A stretch of 64,000 nt of DNA from Enterococcus crotali (GTDB lineage Bacteria; Bacillota; Bacilli; Lactobacillales; Enterococcaceae). Shown here one piece after another: positions 27,317 to 36,432 of this stretch. The stretch covers positions 361,643-425,642 of the forward strand of contig NZ_AYPQ01000002.1 in assembly GCF_000633635.1 (NCBI RefSeq), written 5' to 3'. The first letter of the stretch is position 1, and every line of letters begins with the position of its first letter. Made by a program: the position numbers and the translations under genes. The notes under the pieces were generated by a model that was given only the letters and a program-made list of their open reading frames with translations, searched no databases and was not told the DNA's origin.

Positions 27317-27436
27317 ATGAAAAAACGAAACAGATTATTGGTAGCTCAGACAAAAACAATTCAATCAAAAAATGGACGTGATTCTTTTTTACTAAAACGG
27401 ATTCCTATTCGTTCCTTAAACAAAGGAGAGCAATAA
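27317..27436 (+). CDS. Short basic peptide ORF upstream of a TPM-domain gene
   Basis: 39 codons beginning MKKRNRLLVAQTKTIQSKNG, with AAAGGAG about 12 bases before the ATG and its stop directly adjacent to the ATG of the next gene (one base between). The peptide is highly basic and not recognised; it may be a leader peptide or a decayed LemA-type gene. Coupling to the downstream gene is the main argument that it is translated. Confidence 0.4.
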   Translation: MKKRNRLLVAQTKTIQSKNGRDSFLLKRIPIRSLNKGEQ

Positions 27437-27437
27437 A

Positions 27438-28766
27438 ATGAGTGATATTGAGCAAATCGAACAATATAAGGAATTAGATCAACGAATTACGAACTACTAT
27501 CACGTTCTGAAAAGAAGAAATAGTCTTTTCGCTGTCAGTTTATTGTTTTTGCTTCTATTTAGTTGTGTTCTTTTCAGCTTAAATTTCATAACTAATACGG
27601 ACCATTCAGCGAAAATAGCAGCTTATGATCAACAATTGAATACTCTTCAGCAAGAACGGGATAACTTCGAATCCGGAAAAATAGCGGAAACAGCGACATC
27701 ATTTGATACTACTTTAACAGAAAACCTAGAAGGGCTTAAAAATTATTCTCTAAAAGAAAATAATTATTCTATACCTATTGAAAAAACAAATAGTAATCTG
27801 ATAATCAATAAAAACAATATTTTTGTTTCAGATAATGCCACTATTTTAAATAACGACACAAAGAAAAAAATCTATACCCTTAATAAACAATTGGCAGCTA
27901 GTACCAAGGGTGCGCAATTAATAGTTGTAACAGTCAATGATTTACCAAGTGGCGAAACGATTGAATCTTATGCGAACAAAATCTTTACTCAATTAGGTAT
28001 TGGCGATAAAGTAGAAAATAACGGCATTTTATATCTGATTGCTTTAACTAATCGAAAATTCCGTTTGGAAGTGGGCTATGGATTAGAGAACATTCTTTCT
28101 ACTCGTGCGGCGGATGCTATCATCAACGATAGTCATATAATCAATGCTTTTAAAGAGGAGAACTATGATGATGGTGTCATTCAAGTAGTAGAGCAGGTAT
28201 TTTCTTTAGTGAACAATAAAGTAGCATCCATTGATTTTAAAATCAATCAAATTTGGGAAGAAAAACGTTCAGCTAACTTCTCTCATCGAATTTTTTTCTT
28301 CTTTTTAGCAACTACTATATTAGTAACACTAATTTTTATTATCAATGTGTTTCGAGCAAGAAAAACATTAAACCAAAACTACCATGATTACCTGGAACAA
28401 TCGTCCGCGTCCTCTACTCAAACAACTCTTTACAACTATCAAGCCTTGATCGAAAAAATGAAACAAACGAATCTCTATTTTATTTTGTTAGGCGGTTCTT
28501 CCCTAGCACCTTCAACAAGAAGCTTACATCGAGCAATTATCAGAGGAAAGTTAATGAGAAATCCCTCAGCTCAAAAAAAGCGATTTGGTCGGATATTAAT
28601 AGATGACACACTTTATTCAAGCAACGGGGACATGCTAACGCATAACTACTTAGCCTCTAATTACAATTCTGATAACTGGTCAAATGATTCGTCTGACGAT
28701 GGATCTTCTGGTGATTCTTTTGGTGGTGGCTCTTCTGGTGGCGGCGGCGCATCTGGTGGCTGGTAG
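27438..28766 (+). CDS. TPM-domain membrane protein with Gly/Ser-rich tail
   Basis: 442 residues: cytoplasmic N-terminus with a membrane helix at about 31-53, a coiled segment, an extracellular TPM (YgcG-like) domain around residues 125-275 (FVSDNATILN, then AQLIVVTVNDLPSGETIESYA and FRLEVGYGLENILS), a second helix at about 285-308, and a cytoplasmic tail ending in SGDSFGGGSSGGGGASGGW. The Gly-rich end is common in this family. TPM proteins have been linked to photosystem repair in plants and are of unclear function in Firmicutes. ATG follows AAAGGAG. Confidence 0.8.
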   Translation: MSDIEQIEQYKELDQRITNYYHVLKRRNSLFAVSLLFLLLFSCVLFSLNFITNTDHSAKIAAYDQQLNTLQQERDNFESGKIAETATSFDTTLTENLEGLKNYSLKENNYSIPIEKTNSNLIINKNNIFVSDNATILNNDTKKKIYTLNKQLAASTKGAQLIVVTVNDLPSGETIESYANKIFTQLGIGDKVENNGILYLIALTNRKFRLEVGYGLENILSTRAADAIINDSHIINAFKEENYDDGVIQVVEQVFSLVNNKVASIDFKINQIWEEKRSANFSHRIFFFFLATTILVTLIFIINVFRARKTLNQNYHDYLEQSSASSTQTTLYNYQALIEKMKQTNLYFILLGGSSLAPSTRSLHRAIIRGKLMRNPSAQKKRFGRILIDDTLYSSNGDMLTHNYLASNYNSDNWSNDSSDDGSSGDSFGGGSSGGGGASGGW

Positions 28767-28773
28767 TTGATTC

Positions 28774-28812
28774 GGGATAACGCAATAAAAAGCTTGAGTT
28801 ATCCCCTCTTTT
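28774..28812 (+). terminator. Terminator of the TPM gene
   Basis: GGGATAAC / GTTATCCC with a 16-base loop and following CTCTTTT. Confidence 0.75.
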
Positions 28813-28838
28813 GCGCTATACTATGCTTTGTGTAAAAT
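28811..28838 (+). promoter_or_regulatory. Promoter of rpsD
   Basis: TTGCGC, 16-bp spacer, TAAAAT. It overlaps the end of the preceding terminator. Confidence 0.6.
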
Positions 28839-28845
28839 AATGCAG

Positions 28846-29019
28846 CAGAAAAATAATAGGCTCGTCAACATTTCATTGCCTTGATTGCTTTGGCTTTCAG
28901 GTTCAACTGCGTAACCCACGGCTGCAAAGGGCGAAGGTTGAAGAATGAACTGAACGAATATGAATTTTTCAGAAGATTATTTTACTCCAAAAAAACTTAT
29001 TTTATTGGAGGAATTTTTA
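28846..29019 (+). promoter_or_regulatory. rpsD leader: rpsD leader, candidate S4 autoregulatory region
   Basis: A 5'UTR of about 175 bases with paired segments (GGTTCAAC and GTTGAA) and a G-rich stretch (GGCTGCAAAGGGCGAAGG). In Firmicutes rpsD is often autoregulated by S4 through its leader; I did not fold it to the known pseudoknot. Confidence 0.4.
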
Positions 29020-29631
29020 ATGTCACGTTATACAGGACCATCATGGAAAATCTCTCGTCGTCTAGGTATCTCTCTATCAGGAACTGGTAAAGAACTAGCA
29101 CGTCGCCCATACAAACCAGGACAACACGGACCAAACAGCCGTGGTAAAGTTTCTGAATATGGTATGCAATTAACTGAAAAACAAAAATTACGTCATATGT
29201 ACGGTATGAACGAACGTCAATTCGTTAACTTGTTTATTAAAGCAAGCAAGATCAAAGAAGGTAAACACGGTGTTAACTTCATGATCTTACTAGAACAACG
29301 TTTAGATAACGTCGTTTACCGTTTAGGTCTTGCTACTACTCGTCGTCAAGCACGTCAATTAGTAAACCACGGTCACGTGACTGTAGATGGCAAACGCGTA
29401 GATATCCCTTCATACCACGTTGAAGTTGGTCAAGTGATTTCTGTTCGTGAAAAATCTCAAAACGTAGTAACAATCAAAGAAGCTGTTGAAGCAACTGTTG
29501 GACGTCCAGCATTCGTAAGCTTTGATACTGAAAAATTAGAAGGTAGCTTCACTCGTTTACCAGAACGTGATGAATTATACCCTGATATCGACGAAGCTCT
29601 TGTCGTTGAATACTACAACCAAAAACTTTAA
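29020..29631 (+). CDS. rpsD: 30S ribosomal protein S4
   Basis: 203 residues from the ATG at 29020 (TTGGAGG upstream), the usual length for low-G+C Firmicutes. N-terminal [30 protein letters not shown]-like loop without zinc-binding cysteines, and an S4 RNA-binding domain ([19 protein letters not shown]). A longer ORF that begins in the leader is rejected. Primary 16S rRNA binder. Confidence 0.97.
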   Translation: MSRYTGPSWKISRRLGISLSGTGKELARRPYKPGQHGPNSRGKVSEYGMQLTEKQKLRHMYGMNERQFVNLFIKASKIKEGKHGVNFMILLEQRLDNVVYRLGLATTRRQARQLVNHGHVTVDGKRVDIPSYHVEVGQVISVREKSQNVVTIKEAVEATVGRPAFVSFDTEKLEGSFTRLPERDELYPDIDEALVVEYYNQKL

Positions 29632-29665
29632 GATTCTCTTGCTTTTATTGCATTGTGGATCTTTC

Positions 29666-29703
29666 AAAAAAACCTTGTACAGCTTTGCTGTACAAGGTTT
29701 TTT
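29666..29703 (+). terminator. Terminator of rpsD
   Basis: AACCTTGTACAGC / GCTGTACAAGGTT with a three-base loop and T6; perfect palindrome. Confidence 0.9.
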
Positions 29704-29709
29704 CATATA

Positions 29710-29750
29710 AAAGTAGAACGAAGCTAGATTTCAGCTTCGTTCTACTTTTT
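29710..29750 (-). terminator. Terminator of the HrtBA-like operon
   Basis: AAAGTAGAACGAAGCT / AGCTTCGTTCTACTTT with six-base loop, close to the stop codon at 29756. It is T-rich after the stem on the + strand and A-rich before, so it can act both ways. Confidence 0.75.
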
Positions 29751-29755
29751 TAAGT

Positions 29756-30424
29756 TCATTGTTTTTCCAGCACTCCATCTTTCATCACAAATACTTCATC
29801 ACAAAAATCGATCAAACGCTGATCATGTGTCACCATGATCGTTGCTTTATTCTTTTCTTTCGTTTCTCTGGCTAATATTTTTACAACCTCGAATGCTCGA
29901 TCCGAATCCAAACTTGCTGTGGGTTCGTCCGCTAAAATAATCGACGGGTCATTATACAAAGCCCGGGCAATTGCCACTCGCTGACGCTCTCCACCAGAAA
30001 TTTCATCTGGGTATTTTTTCTTTAACTTTTCAATTCCAAGCTCTGTTAATAACTTGTTGACTTTATCCACATCCGTCTTTTCTTTTTTGACTTTATCCAC
30101 CAAACGTAATTGCTTTTCCACAGTGAGAAACGGAACTAAATTCGATGCTTGTAAAATAAACCCAATTTCAGAAAAACGAATTTTAGACCGAGTTTTTTCA
30201 TTTTCTTGACTAAATGCTTCATTATTTATTTTAACTTCGCCACTCGTCGGCGTTTGTAAGCCACCTGCCAGCGTTAAAAAGGTACTTTTTCCCGAGCCGC
30301 TTGGGCCGATCACTGCAACAAACTGACCTTTTTCCACAGAAAAATCTGTGGATTTCAATGCTTCGATTGTCGTATCTCCATCTAAAAACTGTTTATCCAC
30401 AGATAAAAATTCGATTGCCTTCAT
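29756..30424 (-). CDS. ABC transporter ATP-binding protein, HrtA/LolD type
   Basis: 222 residues. Walker A GPSGSGKST, signature SGGERQRVAIARAL, Walker B SIILADEPTASLD, H-loop MVTHD. Together with the upstream FtsX/MacB-type permease it resembles heme-exporting HrtBA of Gram-positive bacteria, which protects against heme toxicity; other exporters of the MacB class are possible. Cotranscribed with the permease gene, separated by about 16 bases. Confidence 0.85.
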   Translation of the reverse strand: MKAIEFLSVDKQFLDGDTTIEALKSTDFSVEKGQFVAVIGPSGSGKSTFLTLAGGLQTPTSGEVKINNEAFSQENEKTRSKIRFSEIGFILQASNLVPFLTVEKQLRLVDKVKKEKTDVDKVNKLLTELGIEKLKKKYPDEISGGERQRVAIARALYNDPSIILADEPTASLDSDRAFEVVKILARETKEKNKATIMVTHDQRLIDFCDEVFVMKDGVLEKQ

Positions 30425-30440
30425 TTAAACTAGCCCCTTT

Positions 30441-31526
30441 CTATCCAATTGCCTTCAACGGATCGATTTTAACAATCGTCCGAACCGAGAATAGCGCACC
30501 TAATACCGCAATCACTAACATTATGCCACCGATCGATAAAAAGAATACCCAATTCGTTTGAAATGGAACAGCTGTTGGTAAAACGAGAGAAGTTCCCACT
30601 GTACCAAGCAAACCTAAAGTTATCCCCAAAACGGCCAAGACAAAGGTTTGAACGATTACAGAGACTGCGATATAAAAACCAGAAATCCCCTGAGCTTTCA
30701 TGATTCCGAAAATCGTTGCTTTTTGCATGGTCAAGACATAGATAAAAATACCAATAACAATTGCTGCAATCACAATCAAAAAGCCGATCATAAAGCCAAA
30801 AGTCAGTACTTGAGCGCTATATCCTGGTAATTCATTGATGAATTTCGTGATACTGTAACTGGTCAAGCCATCCTCTTTCAAGTGAACGTTTTTTAGGTCT
30901 CCATCTTTTGCACGAAAAACGATCGCATTCACACGAGCATTATCTGAAGTATCCGATTTTTCAAAGCGAATTTGCTGAAAAGCAGCTGTGGATACATATA
31001 ATACAGGTGCAACATTAAATTTAGCATTATCCGTAAAACCTACAACTTTCAGCTTTTTATCGCTGCCGGCTAGTTTTATTGTATCCCCAAGTTTGAGATT
31101 ATTTTCTTTTTTCAAACTGTTATCTACAACTGTTTCATTTTCATTTGAAAATGCGTTTCCTTCAATAACATTCGGCATTAGAAATTCATCCTTATTGATA
31201 CCGAAAAAGCTAGCATTGATTTTTTCCGAGCCTTTTTTATCTAATTGAATTACCGCTGCGGTTTGTCCTAGTGAGGCTTTTTCTTTTGCTTCAACTTCAT
31301 CCATCGACTTAATGGGAATCATCGACATATTGATATTCGTATTTGATTCATCGGACAATACAATACCGTCCGCCTGCCATTTATCCACAGCTGTTCGATT
31401 ATCTTCAGCTAAACCATACGCTAAACCAGTTAAAAAGAAAACCAAATATGAAATCAAAAACATCACACTAATGATCAGTGCATAACGTAATTTTGAACGG
31501 GTTATTTCATTCCAAGCTAAAAACAT
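30441..31526 (-). CDS. ABC transporter permease, HrtB/FtsX type
   Basis: 361 residues. N-terminal helix (about 12-34), a large extracytoplasmic domain (about 40-225), then three helices near 238-262, 280-310 and 325-348, ending TIVKIDPLKAIG, the typical FtsX-domain end. Length and layout match HrtB-like permeases. The first gene of its operon; an inverted repeat lies between promoter and start (see 31541). Confidence 0.82.
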   Translation of the reverse strand: MFLAWNEITRSKLRYALIISVMFLISYLVFFLTGLAYGLAEDNRTAVDKWQADGIVLSDESNTNINMSMIPIKSMDEVEAKEKASLGQTAAVIQLDKKGSEKINASFFGINKDEFLMPNVIEGNAFSNENETVVDNSLKKENNLKLGDTIKLAGSDKKLKVVGFTDNAKFNVAPVLYVSTAAFQQIRFEKSDTSDNARVNAIVFRAKDGDLKNVHLKEDGLTSYSITKFINELPGYSAQVLTFGFMIGFLIVIAAIVIGIFIYVLTMQKATIFGIMKAQGISGFYIAVSVIVQTFVLAVLGITLGLLGTVGTSLVLPTAVPFQTNWVFFLSIGGIMLVIAVLGALFSVRTIVKIDPLKAIG

Positions 31527-31540
31527 AATTCTCCCTCCTC

Positions 31541-31595
31541 CTTATCAATCGATAAGTTCTATAAAAAGTATAGCAAAATTTAGAAATCACAACAA
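31541..31595 (-). promoter_or_regulatory. Promoter and inverted-repeat operator of the HrtBA-like operon
   Basis: TTGTTG, 17-bp spacer, TATACT on the minus strand (31567-31595). Just downstream, CTTATCAATCGATAAG (31541-31556) has 6-bp perfect arms with four bases between; a repressor of TetR type is a reasonable candidate to bind there. No such regulator gene lies next to it. Confidence 0.55.
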
Positions 31596-31710
31596 AATAT
31601 CTGCTTTGGTTATTCTCTAAAAAAATCCACATATTCGTCTAGATTTCTTCTTATTTCTAAAAATTAATCTGATATACTAAAAGAAACAATAAGTAAAAAG
31701 GAGTTTATTT

Positions 31711-32256
31711 ATGAAAAAAAGACACGGTACACTCTATACGGTAATGCAATTTTCAATGATTTTGTTGTTTGCACTTTTTTTACGGAAGTTTGTTTTAACC
31801 CCAGTAGAAGTGATTGGTATTTCAATGGAGCCCACTTATCATGAATCTGATCGTTTATGGCAAACATCTTTAATCAGTCCAAAACGTTTTGATGTTGCTA
31901 CTTTTCCTAGTCCACGAGATGGAAAACGAATTGTAAAGCGTGTTGTTGGCTTACCTGGTGATACGATTCGGATGGAAAATGATCAGTTGTATATCAATGA
32001 CAAAAAATATGATGAACCTTATTTAGATGAATTTAAAGCAGCGTTGGATGATAATATGCCTTTGACTGCTGATTTTACTTTAGCTAATAGCGCTGCAGGT
32101 CCTGCCACTGTTGTTCCTGAAGGAAAGTATTTTGTGTTAGGTGATAATCGTCGCAAAGCAGATGATAGTCGCTATTTTGGTTTTGTAGATAAAGAAGATA
32201 TCGTGGGCGTTGTTTATTTTCGCTATTATCCGTTGAATAAGATCGGTGTGCAATAA
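31711..32256 (+). CDS. lepB: Type I signal peptidase
   Basis: 181 residues, one N-terminal helix (about 10-28). Catalytic Ser in VIGISMEPT, Lys in DGKRIVKRVVGLPGD, and the GDNRRKADDSR box near residue 147. It cleaves secretory signal peptides on the outer face of the membrane. ATG after AAAGGAG; an extended -10 (TGATATACT) lies about 35 bases upstream. Confidence 0.92.
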   Translation: MKKRHGTLYTVMQFSMILLFALFLRKFVLTPVEVIGISMEPTYHESDRLWQTSLISPKRFDVATFPSPRDGKRIVKRVVGLPGDTIRMENDQLYINDKKYDEPYLDEFKAALDDNMPLTADFTLANSAAGPATVVPEGKYFVLGDNRRKADDSRYFGFVDKEDIVGVVYFRYYPLNKIGVQ

Positions 32257-32302
32257 ACTTATTATCCACGTATCATAAGCTGACTTTTGGAGTCATTTTC
32301 TT

Positions 32303-32345
32303 AAAGGCTGTATAATGTAAAAAATGCATTGTACAGCTTTTTTGT
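32303..32345 (+). terminator. Terminator of lepB
   Basis: AAAGGCTGTATAATG / CATTGTACAGCTTT with T run. Confidence 0.8.
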
Positions 32346-32411
32346 GTCTTAAAAATTAAAGATAGTTACTGATTTTTGAGCGTAAATCGATCATAGAAAG
32401 GATTGTAACAA

Positions 32412-32855
32412 ATGGAAAACTCACCTGAACGACTAGAGGGCCGCTGGATAATACAAGGGACTAATTTTCCGCTTTGGCTATCGAAAAAGCGTAGTGATCC
32501 TACTATACAATATGAAAAATCGAAAAATTCTCCCCTCAGATTCTTGGATATTGTTACTTACAAAAATAATAAAGGGCAACAAAAAAAGATTATCGGAATA
32601 GATACATATAAACAAAACCACTTTGTTTGGCGAGGTAGAGGACTCTTAAAACTCTTAAGTAGTAAATGGTCCATCTTGACTATTACGGATACGATTTTAG
32701 TTATCAAATTCGACCGCTCTTTTTTAACACCTGCCGGAATTGACGTTTTGGTTCGAGAAGGGATAAATATCGATGATCCAAAACAATTTATTTTAGATTC
32801 TTTTGAACAGTATTCTCTTACTCTCGGTGAGCTTAATAGCCTAGTTTGGCTTTAG
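32412..32855 (+). CDS. Lipocalin-like cytoplasmic protein
   Basis: 147 residues. The start LEGRWIIQGTNFPLWL has the Gly-x-Trp signature of lipocalin-like barrels, and later strands (LRFLDIVTYKNN, KKIIGIDTYKQNHFVWRGRG, WSILTITDTILVIKFD) fit this fold; the C-terminal helix (AGIDVLVREGI) may close the barrel. No signal peptide is visible, so it is probably cytoplasmic. Ligand unknown. AAAGGATTG precedes the start, with no operon partner. Confidence 0.65.
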   Translation: MENSPERLEGRWIIQGTNFPLWLSKKRSDPTIQYEKSKNSPLRFLDIVTYKNNKGQQKKIIGIDTYKQNHFVWRGRGLLKLLSSKWSILTITDTILVIKFDRSFLTPAGIDVLVREGINIDDPKQFILDSFEQYSLTLGELNSLVWL

Positions 32856-32875
32856 AGACTTGAAATCCGCAAAAA

Positions 32876-32918
32876 AGAGCAGAACAACAGTCTATATAGT
32901 GACCTGTGTTCTGGCTCT
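32876..32918. terminator. Bidirectional terminator between convergent genes
   Basis: AGAGCAGAACA / TGTTCTGGCTCT arms with a 20-base loop. Confidence 0.65.
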
Positions 32919-32922
32919 AGTC

Positions 32923-33540
32923 TTACCCCTGTAACCCAATTGCTAGCTGGTACAACGGAATTAATTCTTCATACGTTTTTAGCATATACTCACAGGCTTT
33001 TTCCGGATCGTTCAATAGATCATCTGTCTTTCTAATGATTCGACCAATTTGAAACTCTCCTTTTTTTACATCACGAAAACGGGTTAGATGTTTCTCTAAA
33101 TCGGCTTCATTCAACCGCTCGATCTCAGGTTGGGTATGATCGATCGATAGGTAAAAGTCATCATCCAGTTGCTCAAATAACGATGGATTATCTAAAAAAG
33201 CTTGGGCGATTTCTTTTTCATTTTTAGGATTATCTATCAATGATAGCCACATGAAAAGATAATCTGGCCAGATACCTAATTGAAAATGAGCTTCCATTTT
33301 ATAGCCGCGTTTTTTCTGGCTTAGTGCAGACCACGTATTTTCTGGTGGGTAAACAGTTCTACGGCGGTGTTGGGCGATATGAACAAAAAATTCTGTTTCT
33401 AGTGTTTCGCCTAATTCTTCAGCAAAATAATCATCTAATTCTTGAAATTTTGGTTGGATCGCCGAACGAATACCAGCCATCCTTGGGTCTAAGCCTTCTA
33501 TCGTAAAAACATCAAAATCTTTTTCAGTAAACATCAACAT
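32923..33540 (-). CDS. DUF1054 (YktB) family protein
   Basis: 205 residues with the YktB pattern: FTEKDFDVFTIEGLDPRMAG, VHIAQHRRRTVYPPENTWSA, and LGIWPDYLFMWLSLIDNPKN. The family has a known fold but no assigned role. ATG follows AGGAG about ten bases upstream. A GNAT gene lies just upstream on the same strand. Confidence 0.87.
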   Translation of the reverse strand: MLMFTEKDFDVFTIEGLDPRMAGIRSAIQPKFQELDDYFAEELGETLETEFFVHIAQHRRRTVYPPENTWSALSQKKRGYKMEAHFQLGIWPDYLFMWLSLIDNPKNEKEIAQAFLDNPSLFEQLDDDFYLSIDHTQPEIERLNEADLEKHLTRFRDVKKGEFQIGRIIRKTDDLLNDPEKACEYMLKTYEELIPLYQLAIGLQG

Positions 33541-33572
33541 GTAGTCATTTCTCCTCTGAGCTATTCTGTAAT

Positions 33573-34142
33573 TTAGTTATGCAATTCTTGCCATTCTTCT
33601 AGCGTGATCCCTCGAATAATATCTGTAACAACTTTCCCTTTCCACATCCGGGCATTTGGGATATTGCCTTCTATTTTCATCCCAATTTTTTCCATTACAC
33701 GGCCAGATTTAGGATTATCGATATCATGTGTCGCAAAAATACGTATCAATTTCAGCTCTTCAAAACCTAAACGAAGTAATTCATGCGCCGCTTCGGGCAC
33801 ATAGCCTTGTCCCCAAAATGCCTTGTTTAAAGAATAACCGATTTCCGCAATATTATGCTGATCCACCACACGTAAATCGATCGTTCCGATAAATTTACCA
33901 GTTGCTTTTAACTCGATCCCATATTTTCCAAGCGGTGCTGCCATGAAATAGTTTGCAATGCTTTCTTTGGTGTCCTTAAAAGACTGATGGATTGGGAAAA
34001 CATAGGCGACCGTTGCTTCATCAGATGCATATTCGTGCATATCATTGGCGTCACTTAATGTTACTGGACGTAATTTTAAACGTTCGGTTTCCAAATATTG
34101 GTTTTCTGCAAAAATCAAATTGCGATTGATAACAATTTCCAT
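33573..34142 (-). CDS. GNAT-family N-acetyltransferase, RimJ/RimL-like
   Basis: 189 residues. The RimJ-type beginning (LETERLKLRPVTLSDANDMH), ATGKFIGTIDLRVVD and the acetyl-CoA loop region AEIGYSLNKAFWGQGYVPEA are clear. The substrate could be a ribosomal protein N-terminus, an amino acid or an antibiotic. It follows trpA by about 80 bases with no strong terminator between, so read-through from the trp operon is possible. Confidence 0.87.
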   Translation of the reverse strand: MEIVINRNLIFAENQYLETERLKLRPVTLSDANDMHEYASDEATVAYVFPIHQSFKDTKESIANYFMAAPLGKYGIELKATGKFIGTIDLRVVDQHNIAEIGYSLNKAFWGQGYVPEAAHELLRLGFEELKLIRIFATHDIDNPKSGRVMEKIGMKIEGNIPNARMWKGKVVTDIIRGITLEEWQELHN

Positions 34143-34224
34143 GATTCCACCTACTTTTCATACTACTTTACAGAAAGAAATGCTCAGAGGCAAGAGGAAA
34201 AATAAAAAAATAAGAAATCTAAAA

Positions 34225-34992
34225 TTAGTTGCTTACTACTTCTTTGATAAAGGTACTAACTTCTGTTTGTTTCCCCTCACTAAGTAGCTGAACGATTTTG
34301 CTGCCTACGATCACGCCTGCACAACTTTTCCTAAAACGTGCCACATGTTCTTTAGATGATACGCCAAATCCTGCTAAAACTGGTTTGTCACTGACTTTTT
34401 GAATATAGGCTAAATGCTCGTCTAATGTTTCTTGATAATTTCGTCCAGTTCCTGTTACACCATTGACTGCTACTGCATAAATAAATCCTTCTCCCGATTC
34501 TACTAATTCCGGGATTCGTTTTTTGGGTGTTGTTAAAGCTACCAATGGAATCAATGAAATATCACTATCATTTAATAATGGTGTTAGCAATTCTTGATGC
34601 TCATATGGCAAATCTGGAATAATCAGTCCTTTGACATCCGTTTTCACCAAATCGTGAATGAATGCTTCCAAGCCATAACTAAAAATCGGATTAAAATACG
34701 TCATGATCACCAAAGGCGTTGCGGTTTTGATTTGTTTTAGCTGCTGGATTATTTTTTTCAGTGTTACTTTATTTTCTAGTGCTCTTAGACCAGCTGCTTG
34801 GATTACAGGACCGTCTGCAACTGGATCTGAAAATGGAATCCCTAATTCGATTGCACTTGCTCCAGCTTCTGTCAGTAGCTGAATTTCATCAGCTAGTTGG
34901 TTTAGCCCTTGAGCCCCCGCCATAATGTATGGAACAAAGATCGTTTCATTTGCTTGTTGTTTCGCCTTTAGTTGCTTCGTTAATGATTTCAT
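34225..34992 (-). CDS. trpA: Tryptophan synthase alpha subunit
   Basis: 255 residues. [17 protein letters not shown] near the N-terminus, the catalytic Glu in [19 protein letters not shown], and the Asp in [12 protein letters not shown]. It splits indole-3-glycerol phosphate and passes indole to TrpB. Its ATG overlaps the trpB stop by four bases, last gene of the trp operon. Confidence 0.95.
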   Translation of the reverse strand: MKSLTKQLKAKQQANETIFVPYIMAGAQGLNQLADEIQLLTEAGASAIELGIPFSDPVADGPVIQAAGLRALENKVTLKKIIQQLKQIKTATPLVIMTYFNPIFSYGLEAFIHDLVKTDVKGLIIPDLPYEHQELLTPLLNDSDISLIPLVALTTPKKRIPELVESGEGFIYAVAVNGVTGTGRNYQETLDEHLAYIQKVSDKPVLAGFGVSSKEHVARFRKSCAGVIVGSKIVQLLSEGKQTEVSTFIKEVVSN

Positions 34993-36182
34993 TGGGATAC
35001 CTCCTGTTCAAATAATTCTTTGATTTGCTGTACATCTTTATCCCCACGGCCTGAAAGACAAACTATAATTTGTTTATCTGGTCCAAGTTCTTTTGCAACT
35101 TTGAGCGCATGGCTAACGGCATGAGAACTTTCTAAAGCTGGTATGATTCCTTCTGTTTGGCATAAAATTTTAAAGGCATCTAGCGCTTCTTGATCGGTTA
35201 CTGACTCATAGCTTGCTCTTTGCGTTTCGTTTAAATGACAGTGCTCTGGTCCAAGTCCTGGATAATCTAAGCCAGCTGAAATCGAGAAAGCTTCTAAAAT
35301 TTGGCCATCATCATCTTGTAATAGCTTCATCATCGCCCCATGAAGTACGCCTGTTTTCCCTTTGGTGATCGATGCCGCATGTGAGGTTGTGTCTAATCCT
35401 AGGCCGGCTGCTTCAACACCGATCAGTGCAACCTCATCATTGATAAAGGGATAGAAAATCCCCATCGCATTACTCCCACCGCCCACACAAGCAACGACTG
35501 CATCAGGTAATTTGTTTTCTACCTCTAAAAATTGACGTCTCGCTTCAATTCCGATAATGCTTTGATAATCTCGCACGATTTCCGGAAATGGATGAGGACC
35601 TAAAACCGATCCCATCACATAATGAGTGTCTTCAACATTGGCAACCCAAAAACGTAACGCTTCGTTTACCGCATCTTTCAAAGTTTGGCTACCTGATGTC
35701 ACACTTTCAACTTTAGCGCCTAATAATTCCATCCGGAAAACATTCAGCGATTGACGAGCTACATCCACAGCTCCCATAAAAATCGTACATTCCATCCCAA
35801 ACAAAGCCGCCACTGTAGCTGTTGCTACACCATGTTGCCCTGCACCTGTTTCTGCAACGACTTTTTTCTTACCCATTTTTTTCGCCAATAAGATTTGGCC
35901 GATCGTATTGTTGATTTTGTGTGCACCAGTGTGATTCAAATCTTCTCTTTTTAGATAAATCTTAGCGCCGCCAGCAAAATCTGTTAAACGTTCTGCAAAG
36001 TACAATGGATTTTCCCGTCCAACATATTGTTTTAAGTAGTAGTTCAGCTCCTTTTGAAATACCTCATCCGTTTTTGACACTTCATAAACTTCCTCTAATT
36101 CTTTAACAGCATACATTAATGTTTCCGGGACGAATTGCCCTCCAAAATCTCCGTAAAATCCTTGGTTTGGTTGATTATACAT
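34989..36182 (-). CDS. trpB: Tryptophan synthase beta subunit
   Basis: 397 residues from [17 protein letters not shown]; the ATG at 36182 follows AAGGAGG. PLP lysine in [15 protein letters not shown], glycine-rich phosphate loop in [15 protein letters not shown], and the [16 protein letters not shown] segment. Joins indole and serine. A longer ORF runs into the structured repeats upstream and is rejected. The approximately 250 bases between trpF and trpB are filled by two repeat units. Confidence 0.96.
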   Translation of the reverse strand: MYNQPNQGFYGDFGGQFVPETLMYAVKELEEVYEVSKTDEVFQKELNYYLKQYVGRENPLYFAERLTDFAGGAKIYLKREDLNHTGAHKINNTIGQILLAKKMGKKKVVAETGAGQHGVATATVAALFGMECTIFMGAVDVARQSLNVFRMELLGAKVESVTSGSQTLKDAVNEALRFWVANVEDTHYVMGSVLGPHPFPEIVRDYQSIIGIEARRQFLEVENKLPDAVVACVGGGSNAMGIFYPFINDEVALIGVEAAGLGLDTTSHAASITKGKTGVLHGAMMKLLQDDDGQILEAFSISAGLDYPGLGPEHCHLNETQRASYESVTDQEALDAFKILCQTEGIIPALESSHAVSHALKVAKELGPDKQIIVCLSGRGDKDVQQIKELFEQEVSQ

Positions 36183-36200
36183 AATTTTCCTCCTTGTAAT

Positions 36201-36432
36201 TAAAGCTGAACGGGCTCGTTTAGCCTTGACTGAAAAATAGGAAAATATATTTGTGACGCTTTTTGTCACAGGCATATTTTATCTTTTTTCCGAAAGGCTA
36301 GCCCGTGAAGCTAGAGAGCATTAAAGCTGAATGGGCTCGTTTAGGTTCGACAAGAAAATAGGAAAAATTGACTGTGACGCTTTTTGTCACATTCAGGTTT
36401 TATCTTTTTCTCAAAAACCTAGCCCATAACTA
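36201..36432. repeat. Structured interspersed repeat, copies B1 and B2, inside the trp operon
   Basis: Two tandem units between trpF and trpB. B1 (about 36201-36315) has outer pairs ACGGGCT/AGCCCGT and AGCCTT/AAGGCT and inner hairpin GTGAC/GTCAC; B2 (about 36323-36432) has ATGGGCT/AGCCCAT and AGGTT/AACCT, with the same GTGAC/GTCAC inner stem. The last bases of B2 provide the trpF stop codon. Same orientation on the + strand as copy A; transcribed from the minus strand here. Confidence 0.8.

Noticed and set aside
35000-36275. 31-residue N-terminal extension of TrpB
   Set aside because: Runs through the interspersed repeat; the ATG at 36182 has AAGGAGG and the standard TrpB start.
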